The position numbers were made by a program, and so were the translations under genes. From positions 62,001 through 126,000 of the forward strand of contig NZ_JACKXD010000003.1 in NCBI RefSeq assembly GCF_014212355.1: DNA of 64,000 bases, read 5' to 3'. Shown one piece after another: positions 9,265 to 18,266 of this stretch. The notes beneath the pieces were generated by a model. The model searched no databases. It saw only the letters and a list, made by a program, of their open reading frames with translations, and was not told the DNA's origin. This stretch comes from Halobellus ruber. Lineage in GTDB: Archaea; Halobacteriota; Halobacteria; Halobacteriales; Haloferacaceae. Position 1 is the first letter of the stretch. Each line of letters opens with the position of its first letter.

Positions 9265-10784
9265 CTGACCGCGCCGTCTCGTCGAACCTCGGACTCGTAC
9301 TCCTGTTAGCCCTGACTGTGGTCGGCGCGGGCGCCGTCGTCGGGATCGGCGGGACCGCCTTCGAGGACATCCAACACCAGACCTCGGTGGACCGGACCGA
9401 ACACGCTATGACGCTGCTCGACGCCGAGGCGGCGGTGGTCGGACTCGGCGGGGCCGACACCCGGACCGTCCGGCTGGGCCGGACCACAAGCGGGGACTAC
9501 GCGACCGACGCCGACACCGGCTGGCTCAGGATCGCGCACACGAACTACACCGCCAACGAAACCGAGACCATCTACAACGCGTCGCTTGGGTCGGTCACCT
9601 ACCGGACCGGCGGGACGACCGTCGCCTACCAGGGCGGCGGCGTCTGGCGACAGCAGAACGGGGGCACCTCGATGGTGTCGCCGCCGGAGTTCCACTACCG
9701 CGGCACGACCCTGACGCTGCCGGTCCTCCGCGTCCGGTCGAACGACGCCGCCACCGGTGAGACGACCGCGACCGTCAGCCAGGACGGGGAGTTGACCCGG
9801 ATCTACCCCACGGAGGTCGCAACCGACACCGACGGCGTCGGCGCGCCGTACGACGTCGCGAACCCCGACGGCTCGATCCGGCAGTACGACAACCCGGTCC
9901 GGAACGGGACGGTGTCGGTCACCGTCCACAGCGAGTACTACCGTGGATGGGCCGAATACTTCCGGACCCGGACGACCGGCACCGTCACCGTCGACGACGC
10001 GAACCGGACCGCCACGGTCGTCTTAGAGACGACCGGCCAGGTCGGCGCGTTCCAGCTTCCGGCGAAAAACGAGGGCGTCGCCGTCCGCGGGATCGGCTCC
10101 GGCCACTCGGTGACCGAGTTCGAGACCTCGATCAAGAAGGACAGCGGGACGTTCAACAACCTCTGGGCGTCGTTCTACATCGAGGAGGGCGACAGAGCCT
10201 ACGAGGCGGTCGTCGAGGTCCCGAACGGGATCGGAAACAACTACTGCAACGGTGGCACACCCGGCTCCGAGACGCTGGCGATGGACATCTACTACCACGA
10301 CGCCGGAACCCCGGAGGGGGTCCAGATGTGGTCGAACGACTCGATCCCCTCCGACTCCGGGCCGGTCCAACTCGCCTGCGACGGCGGCGACACCGTGATC
10401 GAGATCGACTTCACGAGCACCGGGCAGACGTTCACGTATGGCGGGAGCAACGTCGACGACGACACCGCGATCGACTGGGACGATCGCAACGCCTCGGCGA
10501 GTGTCAAACCCGACCCGACCACGTTCGACCACAGTAGCGACGGGGAACCGAGGAACTACGACTACGGCGACACCCAGAACCTCCGGATCCTCACCCGCCA
10601 CTACTTCGCGGAGTTCGACTCCGACTTCGACCTCCGGGTGAGCCACGGGCCGGGGAACCGGGGGACCACCCAGATCGACACCTCGGCGTCGGGCGGGACG
10701 CTCCGGTACGACACGGCCGGGGGAGGGTCGTTCATCACCTACCTCCACGTCACCGAGAACAACGTGACCGTGGAGTTGAACTGA
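9261..10784 (+). CDS. Large pilin-like surface protein (operon member 5)
   Basis: This 507-residue protein is the last and largest pilin-like gene of the operon. A short head (MTDRAVSSN) is followed by one hydrophobic helix (about 10-33) and a long extracellular-type domain rich in Thr, Gly and Asn with many N-x-T sequons. Two or three cysteines lie near residues 333-375. Members of this haloarchaeal family recur beside TadA/TadC-type genes. The ATGA overlap with member 4 makes it the end of a seven-gene coupled operon that starts at 1098. The stop at 10782 is followed after 4 bp by the convergent hypothetical gene. Confidence 0.83.
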   Translation: MTDRAVSSNLGLVLLLALTVVGAGAVVGIGGTAFEDIQHQTSVDRTEHAMTLLDAEAAVVGLGGADTRTVRLGRTTSGDYATDADTGWLRIAHTNYTANETETIYNASLGSVTYRTGGTTVAYQGGGVWRQQNGGTSMVSPPEFHYRGTTLTLPVLRVRSNDAATGETTATVSQDGELTRIYPTEVATDTDGVGAPYDVANPDGSIRQYDNPVRNGTVSVTVHSEYYRGWAEYFRTRTTGTVTVDDANRTATVVLETTGQVGAFQLPAKNEGVAVRGIGSGHSVTEFETSIKKDSGTFNNLWASFYIEEGDRAYEAVVEVPNGIGNNYCNGGTPGSETLAMDIYYHDAGTPEGVQMWSNDSIPSDSGPVQLACDGGDTVIEIDFTSTGQTFTYGGSNVDDDTAIDWDDRNASASVKPDPTTFDHSSDGEPRNYDYGDTQNLRILTRHYFAEFDSDFDLRVSHGPGNRGTTQIDTSASGGTLRYDTAGGGSFITYLHVTENNVTVELN

Positions 10785-10788
10785 CCGG

Positions 10789-11160
10789 CTACCGGGTCGG
10801 CAGCCCCTCGGTGAGGCTGAGGACGCCGTTGCCGACCTCGATCACCGCCGTCCGATCGGGGGCGGTGCCGATCCGACACCGGCCGGTCGTTCGCGTCTCG
10901 TTGTCCAGGGTCGCCCGGACCTCGTACTCGCCGGGCGGGAGTTCGTCCATCTCGCTTTCGACGTCGCCCGGTTGGAGGTAGTAGTCGGCCTCGAAGGCGA
11001 CATCGCCGTCGGCGTCGACGACGGCGACGTGGAGGTCGTAGGACCACTCGTGGGCGTAGCTCCGAACGTGGAGGTCCTCGCTCCGGGCGGCGTGGCTGTC
11101 GGACGAACGGCGGGCGTGACGCCCGGTGGTGCGGGCGCGGGTCGTCTGGTCAGTAACCAT
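10789..11160 (-). CDS. Hypothetical protein, possibly beta-sandwich
   Basis: This 123-residue product is not assigned to a named family. The first 30 residues are basic and look disordered. The remainder reads as alternating beta strands (DLHVAVVDADGDVAFEADYY, then PGEYEVRATLDN), as in small immunoglobulin-like or carboxypeptidase-regulatory-like domains. No signal peptide or membrane segment is seen. It converges on the pilin operon with only 4 bp between stops. Its promoter region contains an inverted repeat just upstream of the start (11170-11185), which suggests specific regulation. Confidence 0.6.
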   Translation of the reverse strand: MVTDQTTRARTTGRHARRSSDSHAARSEDLHVRSYAHEWSYDLHVAVVDADGDVAFEADYYLQPGDVESEMDELPPGEYEVRATLDNETRTTGRCRIGTAPDRTAVIEVGNGVLSLTEGLPTR

Positions 11161-11169
11161 ATACCATCC

Positions 11170-11185
11170 GTAGGTAGGAACCTAC
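11170..11185. promoter_or_regulatory. Inverted repeat in the promoter of the 10789-11160 gene
   Basis: GTAGGTAGGAACCTAC has perfect 6-bp arms around a 4-bp centre. It lies about 10-25 bp upstream of the ATG at 11160, between the start and a weak TATA-like CTTTGTA. That is where a repressor would block a leaderless transcript in archaea. The regulator is unknown. Confidence 0.4.
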
Positions 11186-11200
11186 AAAGACCCCCGGAAA

Positions 11201-11220
11201 GCTCAAACCCCTCTTTGAGC
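11201..11220. terminator. Hairpin between the 11244 pilin gene and the 10789 gene
   Basis: GCTCAAA and TTTGAGC form a perfect 7-bp inverted repeat with a 6-base loop. It begins 24 bp after the stop of the pilin-like gene at 11244 on the minus strand and lies upstream of the next minus-strand promoter. It could end the pilin transcript or act as an upstream element. Confidence 0.35.
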
Positions 11221-11243
11221 GTCCGGCGGCGGTATTTCACGGA

Positions 11244-12041
11244 TCACTCGAACTCGGTGGACACCCGGAGCCACACCACCGTGACGCGGTCGACGTCGCT
11301 CACGTCGTCGACGGTACACGAGACCCGTCCGGGGGTGTTCGGCCCCGGCACGTCGACCTCGGTACACGAGAAGCCGACCGACTCGTAGTGGCGGGCCCAC
11401 GCGTCGGTGTACGGCGTGGTGACGTTCACGCGGACCGTATCGAAGCCCGTCGTCTCGTTGTCGTAGAAGCGCCGGGGGCGGCTCGCGGCCATCCGCACCC
11501 GGATCGTCCGGTCCCCACCGACGGCCGCGGAGCCGACGTGTTCCTGTTTGATCATCGTTATCAGAACGCGGTCGTCGTCGACCACGAGCGGCGGCCCGCG
11601 GACCACCGACGCGGTCCCGCGTGCGGAGTCTCTGAGCACCGCGCCGTTGCTCAGGCGGACCTGGCCGCCGGCCTGGACGTCGTACACCAGCGGCGACAGC
11701 GAGGCCTCCCAGGACTGCTGGGGCGCACCGTCCGGATCGACGGTGACGTTCATCCGGGCGTCGTCGGCGGAGCGGAGCGTCGCCTCCGCGAGTTTCACCT
11801 CGGTTCCCCGGCTCGGAGCGCCCTCCAGCAGGTCGTCGAGGTTGTCCGCGAGGACGTCGAACGCCCGTTGGGCGTTCTCGACCCGCTCGGCGTCGCGGGT
11901 GGCTTCGAGTTCGGGGACGCCGACGGCGTAGACGGTACTGACGGACGCAATCACGAGAGCGAACACGAGCACGAAGCTGATGGTCTCGCTGACGCCGCGC
12001 TCGGAATCGCGTAGCGGCCCGCATCCCCCGTCGCGTCGCAT
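11244..12041 (-). CDS. Class III pilin-like surface protein, convergent to the pilus operon
   Basis: This 265-residue protein has a basic head (MRRDGG...), the motif RGVSETISFVLVFALVIASV and one membrane helix (about residues 17-40). A helical and then beta-rich extracellular domain with N-x-T sequons and two cysteines near the C-terminus follows. The head and helix resemble haloarchaeal type IV pilin N-domains (RGVSET/RGVSPV). A clear TATA box (GTATATATAC, 12062-12071) lies 25 bp before the ATG, so the gene has its own strong promoter. It resembles the last gene of the neighbouring operon in layout and probably belongs to the same surface structure. Confidence 0.82.
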   Translation of the reverse strand: MRRDGGCGPLRDSERGVSETISFVLVFALVIASVSTVYAVGVPELEATRDAERVENAQRAFDVLADNLDDLLEGAPSRGTEVKLAEATLRSADDARMNVTVDPDGAPQQSWEASLSPLVYDVQAGGQVRLSNGAVLRDSARGTASVVRGPPLVVDDDRVLITMIKQEHVGSAAVGGDRTIRVRMAASRPRRFYDNETTGFDTVRVNVTTPYTDAWARHYESVGFSCTEVDVPGPNTPGRVSCTVDDVSDVDRVTVVWLRVSTEFE

Positions 12042-12061
12042 ATCCGGGGTTTCGTGGCGAC

Positions 12062-12071
12062 GTATATATAC
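12062..12071 (-). promoter_or_regulatory. TATA box of the 11244-12041 pilin-like gene
   Basis: GTATATATAC is centred about 25 bp upstream of the ATG at 12041, the usual spacing for a leaderless haloarchaeal transcript. Confidence 0.6.
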
Positions 12072-12104
12072 TATCGGCCGTGAGCGCGAACGGAACGCGG
12101 CGGC

Positions 12105-15100
12105 TCAGTCGTCGCTGGTCTGGACGGCCGCCTCGCTCTCGTCGGCGTCGGCGGCCGCCGTCGCCGCCGGCGGCAGGTCCTTCCGGACGTCGTCGCGGGC
12201 CCGCTCTTCGATCACCTCGGCGTAGGCGTCGGGCATCACCTTCACGAAGTCCTCGCGGACGTCGTCCCACGACTCGAGCATCCACGCCGCGCGGTCGCTG
12301 TCGGTGTAGGCCGCGTGGTTCTCCACGAGGCGCTTCAGCATCCGGCGGTCCGACTCCTCGAGGGTGTCGGACAGCGACACCATCCCGGTGTTGGCCTTCG
12401 CGGCGAACTCGTCGTCGGGGTCGTAGACGTACGCTACGCCGCCGGACATCCCCGCGGCGAAGTTCTTGCCGGTCTCGCCGAGCACCGCGACCGCGCCGCC
12501 GGTCATATACTCACAGCCGTGGTCGCCGACGCCCTCGACAACCGCCTTCACGCCGGAGTTCCGGACGGCGAAGCGCTCGCCCGCGACGCCGTTGACGTAC
12601 ATCTCGCCCTGGGTGGCGCCGTACAGCGCCACGTTCCCGATCAGGACGTTCTCGTCGGCCTCGTAGGCCGCGTTCGACGGGGTCTCCACGATCACGCGGC
12701 CGCCGGAGAGTCCCTTGCCGATGTAGTCGTTGGCGGCACCCGTCAGGTGCATCGTCACGCCGCCGGCGAGGAACGCGCCGAACGACTGGCCGGCGACGCC
12801 GTCGAACCGACACCGGATGGTGTTGTCCGGGAGGCCGTCGCCGCCGTACTTCTTCGAGATGCGGTTCGACAGCGTCGCGCCCACCGCGCGGTCCTCGTTT
12901 CCGATCTCCCGGTCGATCGCCACCGGCGTCCCCTCCGAGAGCGCGGGGTCGGCCGCCTCGATGAGGTCGTAATCGAGCTGGTCGGCCACGCCGGGGTGGG
13001 TCTGCTCTTCGGTCTTCCGGCGCTTTTCGCCGTCGGGCTCGGCGATGACCGCCGAGAGGTCGAGGTGGCGGGCCTTCCCGTGGTCGGTCTCCCGCTGGGT
13101 GAGGAGGTCGGGACGGCCGATCATCTCGTCGACTGAGCGGAAGCCGAGGTCGGCCATAATCTCCCGCAGCTCCTGGGCGATGAACGTCATGTAGTTGATG
13201 ACGTGCTCGGGCTGGCCGGGGAACCGGTTCCGGAGTTTGTCGCGCTGGGTGGCGACGCCGACCGGGCAGGTGTTCTCGTGGCACTGTCGCGCCATCACGC
13301 AGCCGGAGGTGACCAGGGAGGCGGTCCCGAAGACGTACTCCTCGCCGCCGAGCAGCGCCGCGACCGCGACGTCGCGGCCGGTCTTCATCCCGCCGTCGAC
13401 CGTGACGCGGATCCGGGAGCGGAGGTCCGTCGCCCGGAGCATCTGGTTGGCCTCCGCGAGCCCGAGTTCCCAGGGCAGGCCGGCGTTCTTGATCGAGGTC
13501 TTCGGCGACGCGCCCGTCCCGCCGTCGTGGCCCGAGATGTGGACGACGTCGGCGTTCGCCTTCGCGACGCCGGCGGCGATGGTGCCGATCCCGGCCTCCG
13601 AGACCAGCTTCACGTTGATGTCGGCGTCGGGGTTTGCGGCCTTCAGGTCGTGGATGAGCTGTTTCAGGTCCTCGATGGAGTAGATGTCGTGGAGCGGCGG
13701 CGGCGAGATGAGCCCGACGCCCGGGGTCGCAAAGCGGACGTGGGCGATCATCTCGTTGACCTTCTTGCCGGGGAGGTGGCCGCCCTCGCCGGGCTTCGAC
13801 CCCTGGGCCATCTTGATCTGGAGCTCCTCGGCGTTGGTGAGGTAGTCGGAAGTGACCCCGAAGCGGCCGGAGGCGACCTGCTTGATGTTGCACTCCTTTT
13901 CGGTGCCGAACCGCTCGGGGGGTTCGCCGCCCTCGCCGGTACCCGACTTCCCGCCGATCCGGTTCATCGCGATCGCGTTGTTCTCGTGGGCTTCCGGCGA
14001 CAGCGATCCGAGGCTCATCGACGCCGTCGAGAAGCGTTTGACGACCTCCTCGACGGGCTCGACCTCCTCGATGGGGACCGGATCGCGGTCGGAGTCGAAC
14101 TCGAGCAGCCCACGGAGCGTCTGGAGTTGCTCGTTCTGGTCGTTGATCATCTCCGCGAACTCCAGGTACTTCTCGTAGTCGCCCGACCGGACGGCCTGCT
14201 GGATCGTCCCCACGGTCTGTGGGTTCCACTGGTGGTGGATGCCGTCCGAGCGGTGTTCGTACTCGCCCTGGCGTTCGAGTTGCGGGTCGTCGCCGTACGC
14301 GACGGTGTGTCGGGTGCGGACGTCCTCCTCGATCACGTCGATGCCGATGCCCTCGGTCCGGATCTCCGTGCCCTCGAAGTACTCCGCGACGAAATCCGAG
14401 TCGAGGCCGACCGCCTCGAAGATCTGTGCGCCCTGGTAGGACTCAACCGTGGAGATCCCCATCTTCGCCATCGTCTTCAGGAGGCCGTCCTCCAGCGCCT
14501 CCGTGTACGCCGCGATGGCGTCCGCCTCGTCGGCGCCGTCGGGGCCGGCGACGATGTCGGCGATGGTTCGGTAGGCGAGATAGGGGTTTACCGCGTCGGC
14601 ACCGTAGCCGACCAGCGTCGCGAGGTGATGTACCTCGCGGGGGTCGCCGGACTCGACGACCAGTCCGGCGTGGTTCCGGAGCCCGTTGCGAACCAGGCTG
14701 TGGTGGACCGCGCCGGTCGCAAGCAGGCTCGGGATCGCGACCCGATCGGGGCCGAGGTTCCGGTCCGACAGGACGACGACGTCGGCGCCGGACTCGATCT
14801 CGGCGGCGGCGTCCTCGCGGACCCGCTCGACCGCGGACTCCAGCGACCGCTCGCGGTCGTAGGTGATGTCGACGACCGCCGAGGTCATCGCGTCGTCGGC
14901 GTCGTCGCCCAGCGACCGGATCGTCTCGGTCTGTGCGTCCGACAGCACCGGCGAGTCGACGACGAGCTGTCGGGCGTGCTCGGGGGTCTCATCGAGGAGG
15001 TTCCGCTGGGCGCCCAGCCGCGACTCGAGGGAGGTGACGAGCTCCTCGCGGATGTAATCGAGCGGCGGGTTGGTGACCTGCGCGAACAGCTGCTTGAAAT

Positions 15101-16652
15101 AGGTGAAAAGTGGCCGGTTGAAGTCGGATAACACGGATAGGGGCGTGTCGTCGCCCATCGACCCGACGGGGTCTTTCCCTTCCTTGGCCATCGGCTCGAT
15201 GAGGTGGCTCACCTGATCCTCGGTGTACCCGAACGCCGCCTGGGCCGCCCGGAGGTGGTCGACCTCGCCGCGGAGGTCGTAGTCGTCGGGGTCGATCAGG
15301 GCGTCGAGCTGCTGTTGTTCCTGGTCGACCCACTCGCCGTACTTCTCGTCGGTCAGCGACTCGAAGACCTCCTCGTCGGGGATGACCCGCCCCTCCTCGG
15401 GGTCGGCGACGAACAGCTGGCCGGGCTGGAGCCGACCGCGCTCCTCGATCTCAGCGGGGTCGGTGTCCAGGGCGCCGACCTCGCTGGCCATCACCAGGGT
15501 GTTGTCGGTGGTGACGTCGTACCGGCAGGGTCGGAGGCCGTTCCGATCCAGGACGGCGGCCACGCGGTCGCCGTCGGTGGCGGCCACCAGCGCGGGGCCG
15601 TCCCACGGCTCGATCAGGGAGGCGTGGTAGTCGTACCAGTCCCGGCGCTCGTCGCTCATCGCGTCGTCGCCGCGGAACGCCTCCGGGATCAGCATCCGGA
15701 GGACGTGGGGGAGCTCCCGCCCGCTGTGGAGCAGCAGTTCGATCGCGTTGTCGACGGAGGCGGTGTCTGACTGCTCGGGATCGTTGATGACCGGCTTCAG
15801 CGTGTCGAGGTCGTCGCCGAAGGCCTCGTGTTCGAGGTCGGTCTCCCGGCTCCGCATCCAGTTGATGTTGCCCTGGATGGTGTTGATCTCGCCGTTGTGG
15901 ATGATGTGTCGGTATGGGTGGGCGAGATGCCACGCGCCGAGGGTGTTGGTCGAGAACCGGGCGTGAACCAGCGCGAGCGTGGTCTTCAATCGCTCGTCGG
16001 TGAGGTCAGGGTAGTAGTCGGCGAGCTGTTCGCCCTTCAGCAGGCCCTTGTAGACGAGCGTCTTCCGCGACAGCGAGCAGACGTAGAAGCGCTGGGCGCC
16101 GTCGGAGTCGAGTTGGTCGACCTCCTTTTCGGCCGCGCGGCGGGCGACGTAGAGCGCCCGGTCGAACTCGTCGGAAGCGAGGTCCTCGTCCGGGACCACG
16201 AACGCCTGCTTGACGTTCGGTTCCGAGTCGACGGCGGTCGCACCGAGGTCCGAGTTGTCGGTCGGGACGTCGCGCCAGTGTACTACGTCGAGGCCGTGGT
16301 CGGCGAGGACGCGCTCGAAGATCGCCACCAGCCCCTCGCGGGCGGCGTCGTCCTGCGGCATAAAGATCGAGCCGACGGCGTACTCCTCGGGGAGATCGAT
16401 GTCGAGGACGGCATCGAAGAACTCGTCGGGGCGCTGGACCTTGATCCCGGCCCCGTCGCCGGTGTTTTCCTCCGCGCCGGTCGTGCCGCGGTGTTCGAGG
16501 TTCTCGAGCAGTTCGAGCCCGTCCGCGATCGTCTCGTGTGATCGGCCGCCGTCGAGGTCGATGACCGCACCGACACCGCAGTTCGACCGTTCGTCCGTCG
16601 GATCTACGAGCCCGTCGGACTCGTCGGTCGTGTGTTCCCGTGACTTGGTCAT
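12105..16652 (-). CDS. gltB: Glutamate synthase, large (alpha) subunit
   Basis: It transfers the amide nitrogen of glutamine to 2-oxoglutarate, giving two glutamates, in the GS-GOGAT ammonia assimilation route. All domains are present in the 1515 residues. A class II glutamine amidotransferase domain has its nucleophile Cys25 in NCGVGAV, so a 24-residue propeptide is probably removed. A central domain and the FMN/2-oxoglutarate barrel follow (GGKSGTGEGG near 902, HISGHDGGTG near 1045), with the 3Fe-4S cysteines in CVMARQCHENTCPVGVATQ near 1120 and a C-terminal beta-helix (GXGXG) domain. No small subunit lies beside it, so ferredoxin is a likely electron donor. The ATG at 16652 is chosen over an upstream GTG at 16670. 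A TATA-like CTTATATGT lies at 16714-16722. Confidence 0.97.
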   Translation of the reverse strand: MTKSREHTTDESDGLVDPTDERSNCGVGAVIDLDGGRSHETIADGLELLENLEHRGTTGAEENTGDGAGIKVQRPDEFFDAVLDIDLPEEYAVGSIFMPQDDAAREGLVAIFERVLADHGLDVVHWRDVPTDNSDLGATAVDSEPNVKQAFVVPDEDLASDEFDRALYVARRAAEKEVDQLDSDGAQRFYVCSLSRKTLVYKGLLKGEQLADYYPDLTDERLKTTLALVHARFSTNTLGAWHLAHPYRHIIHNGEINTIQGNINWMRSRETDLEHEAFGDDLDTLKPVINDPEQSDTASVDNAIELLLHSGRELPHVLRMLIPEAFRGDDAMSDERRDWYDYHASLIEPWDGPALVAATDGDRVAAVLDRNGLRPCRYDVTTDNTLVMASEVGALDTDPAEIEERGRLQPGQLFVADPEEGRVIPDEEVFESLTDEKYGEWVDQEQQQLDALIDPDDYDLRGEVDHLRAAQAAFGYTEDQVSHLIEPMAKEGKDPVGSMGDDTPLSVLSDFNRPLFTYFKQLFAQVTNPPLDYIREELVTSLESRLGAQRNLLDETPEHARQLVVDSPVLSDAQTETIRSLGDDADDAMTSAVVDITYDRERSLESAVERVREDAAAEIESGADVVVLSDRNLGPDRVAIPSLLATGAVHHSLVRNGLRNHAGLVVESGDPREVHHLATLVGYGADAVNPYLAYRTIADIVAGPDGADEADAIAAYTEALEDGLLKTMAKMGISTVESYQGAQIFEAVGLDSDFVAEYFEGTEIRTEGIGIDVIEEDVRTRHTVAYGDDPQLERQGEYEHRSDGIHHQWNPQTVGTIQQAVRSGDYEKYLEFAEMINDQNEQLQTLRGLLEFDSDRDPVPIEEVEPVEEVVKRFSTASMSLGSLSPEAHENNAIAMNRIGGKSGTGEGGEPPERFGTEKECNIKQVASGRFGVTSDYLTNAEELQIKMAQGSKPGEGGHLPGKKVNEMIAHVRFATPGVGLISPPPLHDIYSIEDLKQLIHDLKAANPDADINVKLVSEAGIGTIAAGVAKANADVVHISGHDGGTGASPKTSIKNAGLPWELGLAEANQMLRATDLRSRIRVTVDGGMKTGRDVAVAALLGGEEYVFGTASLVTSGCVMARQCHENTCPVGVATQRDKLRNRFPGQPEHVINYMTFIAQELREIMADLGFRSVDEMIGRPDLLTQRETDHGKARHLDLSAVIAEPDGEKRRKTEEQTHPGVADQLDYDLIEAADPALSEGTPVAIDREIGNEDRAVGATLSNRISKKYGGDGLPDNTIRCRFDGVAGQSFGAFLAGGVTMHLTGAANDYIGKGLSGGRVIVETPSNAAYEADENVLIGNVALYGATQGEMYVNGVAGERFAVRNSGVKAVVEGVGDHGCEYMTGGAVAVLGETGKNFAAGMSGGVAYVYDPDDEFAAKANTGMVSLSDTLEESDRRMLKRLVENHAAYTDSDRAAWMLESWDDVREDFVKVMPDAYAEVIEERARDDVRKDLPPAATAAADADESEAAVQTSDD

Positions 16653-16813
16653 ACCTGCCACTAGTTCCACCCCCTAATGACGCTTCTCCTCAACGTGTAA
16701 GAGGCCACTAACCACATATAAGGGCATATCAATATTTTCCACATTCCTTTACCACCGTAGGGGTGGCCGCCGGCACAGGCGGACTGCAGTTCGCAGGGTA
16801 TGGCCGCCGCAGG

Positions 16814-17968
16814 TTACAGCTCCGACAGCGTCTCGTGGATCCCCACCACGAGGGCGGGGACGACGATCATGAACAGGTGCTCCTCGACCGGGATGCCGGC
16901 GAGGTCGACGCCGGTCCGGAGTTGGATGGCGAACACGCCCACGGTCAGGGTGTACCAGTCCCACACGAACGCAAGCGGGTACAGGACGAGGATCGTCCGA
17001 GCCGCCCGGCGGAGCGCGCCGGCGCGATAGAGGAGCGCAACCGCCAGGGCGCCGAACGCGACCTCGGTTGCGAGGTAGGTGTACGGTCCGAGGATGCCGA
17101 TGTCGGGGAGCGACACCCCGGCGAGGGGCCGAAACCAGACGCTCGCGACGAGTACCGCGAGGAAGACGTAGGCGCCGCGGATCAGGAGCTTAGTCGCCAG
17201 TTCGGCATCGGCACGGGTGGTGACCGCCGCCACGCCCCCGAACGCCACCGCGGCCAGCGGCGCCGCCGTCGGGAACAGCCCGTCGACCGTGAACACGACG
17301 ACCAGGGTGAACCCGGCGTACAGCAGCGCGTACGCCAGCCGACGGGCCCGTCGGCGCCCCAGCGCGACCGCGACGGTCCGCTTGTCGATCGAGCGGTCGT
17401 AGTCGTAGTCGGTGCTGTCGTCGATGACCTTCACGCCCGCGAGCGTGACCGCGAACACCACCCCGAACGCGAGCGCCTCGCCGGCGACCGCCCCCGTCTG
17501 GGCGTAGCAGCCGCCGACGATGGCGGTAGCGATCCCCAGCGGGTACCCGAGGGTCGTGGTCACGGGGTTGGTGTCGAACTGCGGGGCGTGGAGGAACCCG
17601 AGGAGCCACATCGGGAGCGCAAGCGCGGCCGCAAAGGGACCGACCGCGATCCAGAGGCCGACGCTGGCGGCCGCGAACCCGATTCCGGCGCCGACGAGCG
17701 CGCGCCGGCACCCCGCGGCCGTCATCGGGTGGTCGTCGTCCTCGCCGCGGGAATGAAAGTCGACGTAGCCGTCCTTCACGTGGGCGGTGTAGACCGCGAA
17801 GAACGTCGCCGCGGCGTGCAACAGCAGCGGCACGACCGCGACGCGGCCCGCGATCACGGCCCCGAACGCGCTCGCCGCCACCGGCGGCAACATAAACACC
17901 GGATGGATCTGCGACGCCAACGCCCCGAGGTCGGCTTGCAGGCCGGCGTCGTCGCGTGCGAACGCCAT
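16814..17968 (-). CDS. UbiA-family prenyltransferase fused to a lycopene-cyclase-type domain
   Basis: This 384-residue polytopic membrane protein combines two units. Residues about 1-280 are a UbiA-type prenyltransferase, with several helices and an Asp-rich substrate loop VIDDSTDYDYDRSIDKRT. Residues about 285-384 match one half of the heterodimeric lycopene cyclase fold (CrtYc/CrtYd type), ending in the diagnostic IPVEEHLFMIVVPALV motif. UbiA enzymes elongate lycopene to C45/C50 carotenoids such as bacterioruberin in haloarchaea, so a carotenoid role is likely. A fused elongase/cyclase subunit is known from actinobacterial C50 carotenoid pathways. The ATG at 17968 follows a CTTTTGC box by 27 bp. 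Whether one cyclase half is active alone is unclear. Confidence 0.82.
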   Translation of the reverse strand: MAFARDDAGLQADLGALASQIHPVFMLPPVAASAFGAVIAGRVAVVPLLLHAAATFFAVYTAHVKDGYVDFHSRGEDDDHPMTAAGCRRALVGAGIGFAAASVGLWIAVGPFAAALALPMWLLGFLHAPQFDTNPVTTTLGYPLGIATAIVGGCYAQTGAVAGEALAFGVVFAVTLAGVKVIDDSTDYDYDRSIDKRTVAVALGRRRARRLAYALLYAGFTLVVVFTVDGLFPTAAPLAAVAFGGVAAVTTRADAELATKLLIRGAYVFLAVLVASVWFRPLAGVSLPDIGILGPYTYLATEVAFGALAVALLYRAGALRRAARTILVLYPLAFVWDWYTLTVGVFAIQLRTGVDLAGIPVEEHLFMIVVPALVVGIHETLSEL

Positions 17969-18266
17969 ACGGGACCGTGAGTCGCGCGAAGCAAAAGCGT
18001 TCGGCGGAGCGGGCCGCACTGGTCGATCGCGGGACGGCGGGCCGTGCAAGACGTGCGAGTCGTCCCTACCGCCGCGGCATATCTCTCGAACCGCGGGCCA
18101 CAACGTGGGCGGCGGTGCTCGGAACGGTCGGTACGGGAGTCGCCGCGGCGCTTCCGGGCGTCCGGTTCGCCGGTAACGGCGCGATCCTGCTCGCTCCGCT
18201 GTGCGAGCTGCGACTCGTCCGGTTCAAATTCTCTCTGTAGCGATCTCTGTCTCGCTCGACAGAAAA
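17969..18266. other. Intergenic region between the carotenoid gene and the tRNA-Gly repeat array
   Basis: No convincing gene is present. A plus-strand frame ending at 18240 has a short hydrophobic stretch near its end but an arginine-rich, unlikely N-terminus, and may be a gene fragment. At 18221-18231, GGTTCAAATTC resembles an inverted tRNA T-arm, and a 5-bp hairpin (TCTGT/ACAGA) lies at about 18247-18262. Both fit the tRNA-derived debris that follows. Confidence 0.4.

Noticed and set aside
12511-14229. 572-codon frame inside gltB on the same strand
   Set aside because: It is a frame-shifted shadow of gltB, rich in Arg, Gly and Pro. gltB itself is intact through this region.
17956-18240. 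Plus-strand 94-codon frame with a hydrophobic stretch
   Set aside because: The N-terminal half is arginine-rich and overlaps the start of the carotenoid gene. At most the last 45 codons could be a fragment of an old gene.
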